64,000 nt of DNA from Petrolisthes cinctipes (taxonomy: Eukaryota > Arthropoda > Malacostraca > Decapoda > Porcellanidae). The notes below the pieces were generated by a model that was not told the origin of the DNA, did not search any database, and was given only the letters and a program-made list of their open reading frames with translations. The DNA lies in contig JAWQEG010000526.1 in NCBI GenBank assembly GCA_033782935.1, forward strand, positions 1,637,501-1,701,500, read 5' to 3'. Positions within the stretch are counted from its first letter, which is position 1. Each line of letters starts with the position of its first letter. The position numbers and the translations under genes are program-made. Below, one piece after another: positions 49,137 through 59,966 of this stretch.

Positions 49137-52100
49137 ATGTTCACTGTACTACAGTGGAATTGTAGAAGTCTTGGGAATAAATTGAACAACATATCAATAT
49201 TATTACACACACACAGGCCAGACGTCGTCTGTTTACAGGAGACAGGGTTGGAGAATCACTCTGACCCAACACAATTTAAACATTACAACGCATACAGGAG
49301 AAACGATGGACACGGAGTAGCAATATACACACACAAATCACATCCACAGACACAAATAACATTAAACACTACTCTGGAAGCCGTTGTTTGCAGAGTGAAA
49401 ATACACAACACCTACATATCCATCTGCTCTCTTTACTGTCCGCCACGCGGCCCCATTGACAGTGATTTATTTCATAATTTATTTAGACAACTGCATGGTA
49501 AAAAATTGGTACTGGGCGATTTTAATGCCCATCACTGTCAGTGGGGAAGCTTAAGAACTGATGCTCGCGGAGGGCAGATGGCAGACATTATACAACAATC
49601 CAACCTCTGCCTCCTGAACGATGGTCAAGCCACCAGGGTTGACGATCGTTCTGGCAACTTTTCGGCCATCGATTTGTCTCTGGCCTCCCCGGATATACAC
49701 CAGGATTTTTCTTGGCATCCTGAGTCCGACTCCCTTGGTAGTGACCACTTTCCCATCTGTCTCTCTTATTCAAGTCATACTGTTTCGGCCCCTTTGGTGC
49801 CAAAGTTCAATTTTAAGAGAGCAGATTGGGGGTCTTTCGGGAGGATCGTCGACCTAGATATGTCCGGGGAGACCATAGATGAAAAGATGCGAAATTTAAC
49901 ACAAAACATTTTACACGCAGCTGAGGTTGCTATTCCCAAAACCTCTATAATTCGAAATAAGCGTGAAGCACATTGGTGGTCAACGGATTGCCGAGAGGCA
50001 TTAAGGAAGCGTAATAGGAGATACAGGATTTTTGACAAACAGCCCACTCAAAACAACTTTATAGCTTACAAACGGGCGAGGGCTGAGGCAAGGAGAGTAA
50101 TTAATAGAGCTAAAAGGGACTCTTGGCGGTCGTTTGTGTCCACGGTGAATCGTTTTACACCACTTACAAAAGTCTGGTCCACTATAAAGATATTAAATAA
50201 CAAACGCCCGTATACTCCCATCACCACTCTTCAAGTGGACAATAACATCTACGACGATCCCGTGGACGTAGCAAACGTACTTGCTAGGAGTTTCTCAAAA
50301 GTAAGTAGTTCAGCCAATTACGATCAACGTTTTCTCCATCACAAACGTATGGCTGAACTACAAGAGATAGACTTTGCCACAGAAGACGTAGACTACCCAT
50401 ACAACCGGGAGTTTACGATAGACGAACTTCTCCTTGCCCTAAGATCCTGTAAAGACACCAGTCCTGGACCTGACATCATTACGTACGGTATGATCCGGCA
50501 TCTTGGCCAGAATAACCTGGTCAAGTTGCTAGCACTGTATAATGAGATTTGGGTGTCTAACACCTTCCCAGACTCATGGCACTTTGCGTGGATCATACCG
50601 ATACCTAAACAGTCTGGTCGTCTTGTGAATCCCAGTTCATTTCGACCTATTGCGTTGACTTCTTGCCTCTGTAAAGTCATGGAAAGAATGATAAATAATA
50701 GGCTACTTTTTGTTTTAGAAGCGAAGGGTTTATTGAGTGATCGACAATGTGGCTTCCGGAAACACCGGAGCACAGTTGATCACTTGATGAACCTGGAACA
50801 TTGCATTTCAAAGGCATTTGCCAATAAAGAATTCATGGTAGGGGTGTTCTTGGACATCCATAAAGCCTATGACATGACATGGCGACACGGTATTCTGATG
50901 AAGCTTCACGGTTATGGTTTAAGAGGTAATTTGCCCATTTTCATCAACAACTTTTTGCGTGACAGAACCTTTTCTGTCACCCTTCCCTGTAATGTAACAT
51001 CGGACATTTTTGTCCAAGAGAACGGGGTGCCACAGGGAAGCATGCTTAGTCCTACACTTTTTAACATCATGATCAATGATATTCTGTCATCAGCTCTAGT
51101 TCCCAGGAATCTTAAATACTCGTTGTATGCTGATGATTGTGCAATGTGGCACTCGTCACCTAATGCACAGTTTTCAGTAGGACGGATTCAAGCAGCGCTT
51201 GAATCTGTCCACCAATGGGCCTTACAGTGGGGCTTTAAGTTTTCCGTTCCTAAGTGTACCGGAGTAATTTTCAGTAAACGTAGAGTACCTCAAATTAACG
51301 TAACGTTAGATGGCCAACCGGTACCATTTCATAATTCTGTTAAATTTTTAGGAATTCATTTTGACCAAAGGTTAAATTTTACACATCATGTTAATAATTT
51401 GCTTGTTCGTTGTGAAAAACCTTTAAATGTCCTTAAGTACCTATCAGGTACCACATGGGGAGCCGACAGGAAATCTTTATTAATGGTGTATAAAACCCTA
51501 ATTCGTACAAAGCTAGACTATGGCTCACAGGTGTATGGGTCGGCATCAGATACAACACTAGGAAGATTGGATGTATTTCAGAACAAATGTTTACGTGTGT
51601 GTTTGGGAGCTCTGAAGTGTACACGTGTAGCTAGGATGGAGGTGGAGGCGAACATAACTCCTCTCCGACTTCGACGGGATCAACTCGCACTCAACACCGC
51701 TATGTCAACGATCCGGAAGTCGGAGATCGGCAACGTAGCCAGTGCCTCCCTCCAACAACATCACCACCTTCAACACGGAAGACGGAGGCCACTGGCTGTG
51801 CGCCTCCACCTGCTAGCCGAACAACTACAAATAGACCTTGGGGACTGCGACAAGTTTACCATCAACGAGATACCACCGTGGGAGACACCCAACTTCGGCG
51901 TCAACACATCGTGGTTACCATCATCAAAAGAAAAGGCGCCGGAGTTGGAGATACACCACCTGTTTGGTGGTATCATCCGCAGTCACCTGGGGTCTCATCA
52001 CGTGTACACTGACGGCTCCAAGTCAGATGAATGTGTGGGTGCGAGTGTATGGTCGAGTGAATGTGAACATAGGTACAGATTGCCGATACATACATCTGTG

Positions 52101-52817
52101 TTTACAGCAGAACTTTTCGCTATAGACAAAGCCATAGACTATGCACTGAATTCTCTTCATAATTCAATAGTCATTTTCTCAGACTCCAAGTCAGCCCTTC
52201 AGGCAATTAACTCATGTCAAACTATTTCCAATGAAATCCAGGGTCGCATCATTAATAAGTTGCACTTATGCAACAAGTCCTTTACTCTGATCTGGGTGCC
52301 CGGGCATTGTCGTATTTATGGCAATGAACGGGCAGACTTACTTGCAAAATCGGCTGTAGAGCTCGAGGTTACTTGGGACGTCCCTCGTGATTTACAGTCG
52401 TGTCTATCCCTCGGAAAGAAATCAATTAATCTTCTGTGGCAAGGTCAGTGGACCAGACTAAACATCTCTACCATCAAGCCTCAACTGGGTGATTGGGCCA
52501 CTGCCAACCGGCCCAATCGACTAGAAGAAAGAATACTGGCAAGAATAAGAACAAACTGCACCAGGATAACTCATTTAGAACCATATATAGACAAACGTTT
52601 TCCACCGCATTGTAACACCTGCAATGCGGTGTTATCTATCAGTCATATCATCCTGCATTGTCGGCGATTTGTGGGGGAACGTGCTTCCCTCATAAGTTAC
52701 TGTGATGCAGTAAAAGTCCCCTTCACACTCTCAGCTCTCTTAGGTGATGGGGATGGTGGTGTGACTGATAAATTGATGACTTTCTTGAGGGAGACCGAAC
52801 TGATCAGAGTGATGTGA
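49137..52817 (+). CDS. Unit 4 ORF2, endonuclease-RT-RNase H
   Basis: 1226 aa and intact. It carries the most private endonuclease changes: EAVVCRVKIHN, FRQLHGKKLVLGD and ADIIQQSN. In RT it has PGPDIITY, GQNNLVK, FPDSW and V636M in PQGSMLSPTLF. The C-terminal third matches unit 2 (EANITPL, DECVGASV). RNase H has the usual GNERADLL. Confidence 0.95.
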   Translation: MFTVLQWNCRSLGNKLNNISILLHTHRPDVVCLQETGLENHSDPTQFKHYNAYRRNDGHGVAIYTHKSHPQTQITLNTTLEAVVCRVKIHNTYISICSLYCPPRGPIDSDLFHNLFRQLHGKKLVLGDFNAHHCQWGSLRTDARGGQMADIIQQSNLCLLNDGQATRVDDRSGNFSAIDLSLASPDIHQDFSWHPESDSLGSDHFPICLSYSSHTVSAPLVPKFNFKRADWGSFGRIVDLDMSGETIDEKMRNLTQNILHAAEVAIPKTSIIRNKREAHWWSTDCREALRKRNRRYRIFDKQPTQNNFIAYKRARAEARRVINRAKRDSWRSFVSTVNRFTPLTKVWSTIKILNNKRPYTPITTLQVDNNIYDDPVDVANVLARSFSKVSSSANYDQRFLHHKRMAELQEIDFATEDVDYPYNREFTIDELLLALRSCKDTSPGPDIITYGMIRHLGQNNLVKLLALYNEIWVSNTFPDSWHFAWIIPIPKQSGRLVNPSSFRPIALTSCLCKVMERMINNRLLFVLEAKGLLSDRQCGFRKHRSTVDHLMNLEHCISKAFANKEFMVGVFLDIHKAYDMTWRHGILMKLHGYGLRGNLPIFINNFLRDRTFSVTLPCNVTSDIFVQENGVPQGSMLSPTLFNIMINDILSSALVPRNLKYSLYADDCAMWHSSPNAQFSVGRIQAALESVHQWALQWGFKFSVPKCTGVIFSKRRVPQINVTLDGQPVPFHNSVKFLGIHFDQRLNFTHHVNNLLVRCEKPLNVLKYLSGTTWGADRKSLLMVYKTLIRTKLDYGSQVYGSASDTTLGRLDVFQNKCLRVCLGALKCTRVARMEVEANITPLRLRRDQLALNTAMSTIRKSEIGNVASASLQQHHHLQHGRRRPLAVRLHLLAEQLQIDLGDCDKFTINEIPPWETPNFGVNTSWLPSSKEKAPELEIHHLFGGIIRSHLGSHHVYTDGSKSDECVGASVWSSECEHRYRLPIHTSVFTAELFAIDKAIDYALNSLHNSIVIFSDSKSALQAINSCQTISNEIQGRIINKLHLCNKSFTLIWVPGHCRIYGNERADLLAKSAVELEVTWDVPRDLQSCLSLGKKSINLLWQGQWTRLNISTIKPQLGDWATANRPNRLEERILARIRTNCTRITHLEPYIDKRFPPHCNTCNAVLSISHIILHCRRFVGERASLISYCDAVKVPFTLSALLGDGDGGVTDKLMTFLRETELIRVM

Positions 52818-53296
52818 CTTTTTATTACTATTGTTACCATTTTGTATGACTATTTTTCAATTATGAATATTATAAATTATGTGTTGTATATATTGTATAT
52901 TATGATGTATTAGCTAGGTTTAGCGATTGTCTAATATAGGTTTAGCGATTTGTCTGTCTAGGTTTAGCGATTGGCTGGTATAGGTATTAGTCTAGTTAGC
53001 TATTGGTTGAGTAGGTACATAGATTAGTTTATTAGCTAGGATGTACAATTTTGTATATAAAGTTACAAAAGAAAACCAAAAACAATTAGTATATAAGTAT
53101 AATTTTAAGTTTAAATGTAACAGAAATAATTATAATAATAATAAAAATAATAATAAAAATAAATGCATAAAATAATATGCAAGATGTTCAATTTAAAATA
53201 ATAATAAATAAATAAAATAACAAATAAATTTCAAAAATAAATAAAATAAAATAAAATAAAGGCCTTAATGACCAACACCAAGGTCGATAGGCCAGG

Positions 53297-53342
<46 letters not shown>

Positions 53343-53344
<2 letters not shown>

Positions 53345-53351
53345 ATTCTTC
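53343..53351 (+). repeat. Target duplication CCATTCTTC between units 4 and 5
   Basis: Same nonamer as the original left flank, followed by TGGGACTTTGAG. Confidence 0.8.
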
Positions 53352-53734
53352 TGGGACTTTGAGACTGGGTCGTGGAGAGAGAGGTCGTATGCTTTTTGCT
53401 CTCTCCTCTAGCTGCCAGGGCCTGCCGCACCGGCAGTAGCTTCTTTTTTTTCGCCCTTCTGGTGACCACTAGGTTTAGCTAGTAGTCATTCCCTCCATAG
53501 CTGGTAGTAGATATAGTAGGTGTCTATATCTTTATATTGAGATCAACTTTGCCTCCTGCCTATGGTGGACTCCCCCACTGATAGCTCTGGGTGTGGTTAA
53601 ACACAGACGGACCACCTTAGTGTGGGTTGAGAGGTTGATCTCAAACATTAGTTGATTAGGGCTGGTTATTATCCTTTTCTGGTGTTTTCTTTTCTCCTTC
53701 CCACTTCCCCCTATCCTTGGGGGAAGTGGTTACT

Positions 53735-55048
53735 ATGTTGCCTTCCCTCCCAACCCCTCCTCCGTATAGCGGAGGAGGCGGCCATGACCGACCACCACCA
53801 CGAACCGACGGACGATACGAGACTCGAACACCCCTCGACATAGACGTTAAAAATGCTTCGTTTGTAATGTTACATGCCACTGGTTCGGCCCCACTAGCCG
53901 GCCTCAATCCTTTCATTGTTCAAAAGGTAGTTGATGGCTGGGCTGGTGTGGTTGAATCTGTTAAAAAACTTGCCTCTGGAGATCTCTTAGTCAAAACATT
54001 TAATTCGAAACAAGTAGCCACTTTGCTAAAATTACGTCAGATCCACAATTATGAAGTAGAAGCCAAGATTCCTCAAGCCATGAATTCCTGCAGGGGAGTA
54101 ATCACCTGTAGGGATTTAATGATGATGGAAGAAACTGAAATAATTGAGGAAATGAAAAATCAAGATATCATTGACGCTAGATTCATTACACGTTTAGAGG
54201 ATGGTATAAGGAAGAAGACTGCAACCCTAATTTTGACTTTTGGCAAAGTTTCACTTCCTGAAACTGTCAAAATAGGTTATGAAATTGTTAAAGTAAGACC
54301 CTTTATCCCCAACCCTCTTAGATGCTTGAACTGTCAGATTTATGGACACGGAAATCGAACTTGTAAGGCTTCTTCTCCAGTGTGTGGCAGGTGCGCGACG
54401 CCTGGCCATGCTGAGGAAAAGTGCACATCAGTGGAGCTCTCCTGCTTTCATTGTAAGGGTACTCACTCCACTTCCTCGAGGGATTGTCCCAAGTGGAAGC
54501 TGGAGAAGGAGGTCTGCTCAGTGAAGGCAGTGCGAGGTATCTCCTATCATGATGCGAGGAAGGCGGTGATGGGATCGCAAGCGACCCCATCACCCAATGT
54601 CTCGTATGCATCGGCGGTGATATCTCGACCCGTGATGTGTACCATTAGTACTCAGACTGAGTCAGAGCCGAGCGAACAGGCTGATCACTCTACTACTACA
54701 CCTACTATCATTACCCCCTCTAAGACTATTACCAAATCTACTAACTCCTATTCTCAGGCTGCAGCTGCTTTGCAGTCAGAGAAACAAAAGAAGAAGTCAG
54801 ACAAGAAAGATAAAGTAAACTACACCACCCTAAAACCAAAGTCACTTCCTTGCACACACCCTACTCCCACTTCATCGGGGGAGAGAAGGGATAGCTCTTC
54901 CTCGGTGGAGTCTGGGAGACTCACCATTGATGAGGAAGCAATGGATGTCTCCGGACGCAAGAACCGGGAAAGGTCCCCCGGTAGCTACTCGCCACGCGGC
55001 GGGCGGCACAAGAAGACTAAGCACGCAGGCCGACCCCGTAACTCTTAA
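53735..55048 (+). CDS. Unit 5 ORF1, gag-like protein
   Basis: 437 aa from ATG 53735. TDGRYETR leader as in units 2 and 4, EKQKKKSD and STTTPTI. Zinc knuckles are intact. Confidence 0.93.
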   Translation: MLPSLPTPPPYSGGGGHDRPPPRTDGRYETRTPLDIDVKNASFVMLHATGSAPLAGLNPFIVQKVVDGWAGVVESVKKLASGDLLVKTFNSKQVATLLKLRQIHNYEVEAKIPQAMNSCRGVITCRDLMMMEETEIIEEMKNQDIIDARFITRLEDGIRKKTATLILTFGKVSLPETVKIGYEIVKVRPFIPNPLRCLNCQIYGHGNRTCKASSPVCGRCATPGHAEEKCTSVELSCFHCKGTHSTSSRDCPKWKLEKEVCSVKAVRGISYHDARKAVMGSQATPSPNVSYASAVISRPVMCTISTQTESEPSEQADHSTTTPTIITPSKTITKSTNSYSQAAAALQSEKQKKKSDKKDKVNYTTLKPKSLPCTHPTPTSSGERRDSSSSVESGRLTIDEEAMDVSGRKNRERSPGSYSPRGGRHKKTKHAGRPRNS

Positions 55049-55054
55049 ATCGCC

Positions 55055-58000
55055 ATGTTCACTGTACTACAGTGGAATTGTAGAAGTCTTGGGAATAAAT
55101 TGAACAACATATCAATATTATTACACACACACAGGCCAGACGTCGTCTGTTTACAGGAGACAGGGTTGGAGAATCACTCTGACCCAACACAATTTAAACA
55201 CTACAACGCATACAGGAGAAACGATGGACACGGAGTAGCAATATACACACACAAATCATATCCACAAACACAAATAACATTAAACACTACTCTGGAAGCC
55301 GTTGCTTGCAGAGTGAAATTACACAACACCTACATATCCATCTGCTCTCTTTACTGTCCGCCACGCGGCCCCATTGACAGTGATTTATTTCATAATCTAT
55401 TCAGTCAACTAACAGGTAAAAGATTAATACTGGGCGACTTTAATGCCCATCACTGTCAGTGGGGAAGCTTAAGAACTGATGCTCGCGGAGGGCAGATGGC
55501 AGACATTATACTACAATCCAACCTCTGCCTCCTGAACGATGGCCAAGCCACCAGGGTTGACGATCGTTCTGGCAACTTTTCGTCTATCGATTTGTCTCTG
55601 GCCTCCCCGGATATACACCAGGATTTTTCTTGGCATCCTGAGTCCGACTCCCTTGGTAGTGACCACTTTCCCATCTGTCTCTCTTATTCAAGTCATACTG
55701 TTTCGGCCCCTTTGGTGCCAAAGTTCAATTTTAAGAGAGCAGATTGGGGGTCTTTCGGGAGGATCGTCGACCTGGATATATCCGGGGAGACCATAGATGA
55801 AAAGATGCGAAATGTAACACAAAACATTTTACACGCAGCTGAGGTTGCTATTCCCAAAACCTCTATAATTCGAAATAAGCGTGAAGCACATTGGTGGTCA
55901 ACGGATTGCCGAGAGGCATTAAGGAAGCGTAATAGGAGATACAGGATTTTTGACAAACAGCCCACTCAGAACAACTTTATAGCTTACAAACGGGCGAGGG
56001 CTGAGGCAAGGAGAGTAATTAATAGAGCTAAAAGGGACTCTTGGCGGTCGTTTGTGTCCACGGTGAATCGTTTTACACCACTTACAAAAGTCTGGTCCAC
56101 TATAAAGATATTAAATAACAAACGCCCGTATACTCCCATCACCACTCTTCAAGTGGACAACAACATCTACGACGATCCCGTGGACGTAGCAAACGTACTT
56201 GCCAGGAGTTTCTCAAAAGTAAGTAGTTCAGCCAATTACGACCAACGTTTTCTCCATCACAAACGTATGGCTGAACTACAAGAGATAGACTTTGCCACAG
56301 AAGACGTAGACTACCCATACAACCGGGAGTTTACGATAGACGAACTTCTCCTTGCCCTAAGATCCTGTAAAGACACCAGTCCTGGACCTGACACCATCAC
56401 GTACGGTATGATCCGGCATCTTGGCCAGGATAACCTGGTCAAGTTGCTAGCACTGTACAATGAGATTTGGGTGTCTAACATCTTCCCAAACTCATGGCAC
56501 TTTGCGTGGATCATACCGATACCTAAACAGTCTGGTCGTCTTGTGAATCCCAGTTCATTTCGACCTATTGCGTTGACTTCTTGCCTCTGTAAAGTCATGG
56601 AAAGAATGATAAATAATAGGCTACTTTTTGTTTTAGAAGCGAAGGGTTTATTGAGTGATCGACAATGTGGCTTCCGGAGACACCGGAGCACAGTTGATCA
56701 CTTGATGAACCTGGAACATTGTATTTCAAAGGCATTTGCCAATAAAGAATTCATGGTAGGGGTGTTCTTGGACATCCATAAAGCCTATGACATGACATGG
56801 CGACACGGTATTCTGATGAAGCTTCACGGTTATGGTTTAAGAGGTAATTTGCCCATTTTCATCAACAACTTTTTGCGTGACAGAACCTTTTCTGTCACCC
56901 TTCCCTGTAATGTAACATCGGACATTTTTGTCCAAGAGAACGGGGTGCCACAGGGAAGCGTGCTTAGTTCTACACTTTTTAACATCATGATCAATGATAT
57001 TCTGTCATCAGCTCTAGTTCCCAAGAATCTTAAATACTCGTTGTATGCTGATGATTGTGCAATGTGGCACTCGTCACGTAATGCACAGTTTTCAGTAGGA
57101 CGGATTCAAGCAGCGCTTGATTCTGTCCACCAATGGGCCTTACAGTGGGGCTTTAAGTTTTCCGTTCCTAAGTGTACCGGAGTAATTTTTAGTAAACGTA
57201 GAGTACCTCAAATTAACGTAACGTTAGATGGCCAACCGGTACCATTTCATAATTCTGTTAAATTTTTAGGAATTCATTTTGACCAGAGATTAAATTTTAC
57301 ACATCATATTAATAACTTGCTTGTTCGTTGTGAAAAACCTTTAAATGTCCTTAAGTACCTATCAGGTACCACATGGGGAGCCGACAGGAAATCTTTATTA
57401 ATGGTGTATAAGACCCTTATTCGTACAAAGCTAGACTATGGCTCACAGGTGTATGGATCGGCATCAGATACAACATTAGGAAGATTGGATGTGTACCAGA
57501 ATAAATGTTTACGTGTGTGTTTGGGAGCTCTGAAGTGTACACGTGTAGCTAGGATGGAGGTGGAGGCGAACATACCTCCTCTCCGACTTCGACGGGATCA
57601 ACTCGCACTCAACACCGCTATGGCAACGATCCGGAAGTCGGAGATCGGTAACGTGGCCAGTGCCTCCCTTCAACAACATCACTACCTTCACCACGGAAGA
57701 CGGAGGCCACTGGCTGTGCGCCTCCACCAGCTAGAACAACAACTACAAATTGACCTCGGGGACTGCGACAAATTTACCATCTGCAAGATACCACCGTGGG
57801 AGACACCCAACTTCGGCGTCAACACATCGTGGTTACCATCATCGAAAGAAAAGGCGCCGGAGTTGGAGATACACCACCTGTTTGGTGATATCATTCGCAG
57901 TCACCTGGGGTCTCACCACGTGTACACTGACGGCTCCAAGTCGGATGAAAGCGTGGGTTCGAGTGTATGGTCGAGTGAATGTGAACTTAGGTACAGATTG

Positions 58001-58735
58001 CCGATACATACATCTGTGTTTACAGCAGAACTTTTTGCAATTGACAAAGCCATAGACTATGCACTAAATTCTCGTTATAATTCAATAGTCATTTTCTCAG
58101 ACTCCAAGTCAGCCCTTCAGGCAATTAACTCATGTCAAACTATTTCTAATGAAATCCAGGGTCGCATCATTAATAAGTTGCACTTATGCAACAAGTCCTT
58201 CACTCTGATCTGGGTGCCCGGGCATTGTCGTATTTATGGCAATGAACGGGCAGACTTACTTGCGAAATCGGCTGTAGAGCTCGAGGTTACTTGGGACGTC
58301 CCTCGTGATCTACAGTCGTGTCTATCCCTCGGAAAGAAATCAATTAATCTTCTGTGGCAAGGTCAGTGGACCAGACTTAACATCAACACCATCAAGCCTC
58401 AACTAGGTAATTGGGCCACTGCCAACCGGCCCAATCGATTAGAAGAACGTATCCTGGCAAGACTGAGAACAAACTGCACCAGAATAACTCATCTAGAACC
58501 ATATATAGACAAACGTTTTCCACCGCATTGTAACACCTGCAATGCGGTGTTATCTATCAGTCATATCATCCTGCATTGTCGGCGATTTGTGGGGGAACGT
58601 GCTTCCCTCATAAGTTACTGTGATGCAGTAAAAGTCCCCTTCACACTCTCAGCTCTCTTAGGTGATGGGGATGGTGGTGTGACTGATAAATTGATGACTT
58701 TCTTGAGGGAGACCGAACTGATCAGAGTGATGTGA
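55055..58735 (+). CDS. Unit 5 ORF2, endonuclease-RT-RNase H
   Basis: 1226 aa, uninterrupted. P639S changes the conserved RT motif to PQGSVLSSTLF, which may impair the enzyme. Other private changes are HKSYPQT, GKRLILGD, GNFSSIDL, GFRRHRS and HLFGDIIRS. The C-terminal third matches unit 3. YADD and the RNase H residues are intact. Confidence 0.95.
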   Translation: MFTVLQWNCRSLGNKLNNISILLHTHRPDVVCLQETGLENHSDPTQFKHYNAYRRNDGHGVAIYTHKSYPQTQITLNTTLEAVACRVKLHNTYISICSLYCPPRGPIDSDLFHNLFSQLTGKRLILGDFNAHHCQWGSLRTDARGGQMADIILQSNLCLLNDGQATRVDDRSGNFSSIDLSLASPDIHQDFSWHPESDSLGSDHFPICLSYSSHTVSAPLVPKFNFKRADWGSFGRIVDLDISGETIDEKMRNVTQNILHAAEVAIPKTSIIRNKREAHWWSTDCREALRKRNRRYRIFDKQPTQNNFIAYKRARAEARRVINRAKRDSWRSFVSTVNRFTPLTKVWSTIKILNNKRPYTPITTLQVDNNIYDDPVDVANVLARSFSKVSSSANYDQRFLHHKRMAELQEIDFATEDVDYPYNREFTIDELLLALRSCKDTSPGPDTITYGMIRHLGQDNLVKLLALYNEIWVSNIFPNSWHFAWIIPIPKQSGRLVNPSSFRPIALTSCLCKVMERMINNRLLFVLEAKGLLSDRQCGFRRHRSTVDHLMNLEHCISKAFANKEFMVGVFLDIHKAYDMTWRHGILMKLHGYGLRGNLPIFINNFLRDRTFSVTLPCNVTSDIFVQENGVPQGSVLSSTLFNIMINDILSSALVPKNLKYSLYADDCAMWHSSRNAQFSVGRIQAALDSVHQWALQWGFKFSVPKCTGVIFSKRRVPQINVTLDGQPVPFHNSVKFLGIHFDQRLNFTHHINNLLVRCEKPLNVLKYLSGTTWGADRKSLLMVYKTLIRTKLDYGSQVYGSASDTTLGRLDVYQNKCLRVCLGALKCTRVARMEVEANIPPLRLRRDQLALNTAMATIRKSEIGNVASASLQQHHYLHHGRRRPLAVRLHQLEQQLQIDLGDCDKFTICKIPPWETPNFGVNTSWLPSSKEKAPELEIHHLFGDIIRSHLGSHHVYTDGSKSDESVGSSVWSSECELRYRLPIHTSVFTAELFAIDKAIDYALNSRYNSIVIFSDSKSALQAINSCQTISNEIQGRIINKLHLCNKSFTLIWVPGHCRIYGNERADLLAKSAVELEVTWDVPRDLQSCLSLGKKSINLLWQGQWTRLNINTIKPQLGNWATANRPNRLEERILARLRTNCTRITHLEPYIDKRFPPHCNTCNAVLSISHIILHCRRFVGERASLISYCDAVKVPFTLSALLGDGDGGVTDKLMTFLRETELIRVM

Positions 58736-59055
58736 CTTTTTATTTCTATTGTTACCATTTTTGTATGCTTATTTTTCAATTATGAATGCTATAAATTATG
58801 TGTTGTATATATTGTATATTATGATGTATTAGCTAGGTTTAGCGATTGTCTAATATAGGTTTAGCGATTTGTCTGTCTAGGTTTAGCGATTGGCTGGAAT
58901 AGGTATTAGTCTAGTTAGCTATTGGTTGAGTAGGTACATAGATTAGTTTATTAGCTAGGATGTTAAATTAAGAAATATTATTTGTATGAAAGTACAAAAT
59001 ACGAAAATTATTATATATGTTTAGTTTTAAGTTTCAATGTAATAATAATAATAAT

Positions 59056-59103
<48 letters not shown>

Positions 59104-59241
59104 CATAGAAATAATATGCAAAAAGTTAAAATTAAAATAATAATAAATAAATAAAATAAAAAAACAAATAAATAAATTTAAAATAAAAAAAAAAATAAAA
59201 AAAAAGGCCTTAATGACCAACACCATGGTCGATAGGCCAGG

Positions 59242-59278
<37 letters not shown>

Positions 59279-59279
<1 letters not shown>

Positions 59280-59286
59280 ATTCTTC
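59279..59286 (+). repeat. Terminal target duplication CATTCTTC after unit 5
   Basis: The right-hand copy of the target. It is followed by TCAATCATTATGCG, which is not LINE unit sequence and so may be original flank. Confidence 0.75.
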
Positions 59287-59966
59287 TCAATCATTATGCG
59301 TCCAGACTTTGTTGTGTCCAGACCTCGTCCTCGTTGTGCATAGCAACAACAGACTACAGTATTGTTCGTGGAGTTACCTTGGTGTACCGAGGCCTCTTAC
59401 CGGCAGTACTCTGTTGTTTCTTTGCCTAGTTAAAGTAATATTGTAAAGTAAATTTGCAGCGTTTTGCTGCACTGCTGTGTACACCTTCAGTGATTTGTTT
59501 TTTGCTGGAGGACAACCAGTAGTATATGGTAGATAGTAGTTAGTTGTTCCCTACACCAGACCCGCAGCACTCACTGCCTCAGGGGAAACCCTGTGGTAGG
59601 GGGGCCCAGTAGTCTGGTGCGTCATTTGGGCACCTCTTTTTCTTAAACTACTTTTTCTTCAATATTTTCCGTGCGACCTCCTGGGCCTACGGTTGTCTCT
59701 TGGCTGAGCAACGGTATTCGCTTGGGAGGTGGGTTCCTACTACACCACCCCTCGCATTAGGCAGGTTCGGTGGTGGGGAAGTTCCTTCCGCACAAACTCC
59801 GATCCCCTAGCTGGTACTGGAGAACGCCGCCAGGCTACCGCTGGGGGGGGGGGGGGGGCGAGTAAAGGTAACTTTTATTCCCTAAATTATTGTCCATTTT
59901 TGGGGGTTGATACAATAGTTCAGGGAGGTAGGTGAGTGTGCGAGGAGAGGGGTCGGACGTAGTCCG

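Larger units (their letters stand above)
47433..53342 (+). mobile_element. LINE array unit 4
   Basis: Starts GGACTTTGAG and ends in A46 (53297-53342). Its 3' UTR is nearly the same as unit 2, but the (TAA)n tract is short and interrupted. The terminal stem-loop is at 53261-53293. Confidence 0.9.
53352..59278 (+). mobile_element. LINE array unit 5
   Basis: Starts TGGGACTTTGAG and ends in A37 (59242-59278). The terminal stem-loop at 59206-59238 has one base change in the loop (ACCATGGTC), keeping the stem. The last unit of this subfamily before a diverged relative. Confidence 0.9.

Noticed and set aside
50299..50310. Splice donor inside LINE ORF2 (AAAAGTAAGTAG)
   Set aside because: The frame is open across it in all five units and conserved as protein, so no intron is needed.
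29713..59278. Telomeric LINE array (SART/TRAS or HeT-A type)
   Set aside because: No (TTAGG)n blocks or other telomeric repeats occur in the window, and the array has ordinary transposon-rich DNA on its left.
29713..59278. rDNA-associated R-element array
   Set aside because: No 18S, 28S or 5S rRNA sequence was recognised next to the array.
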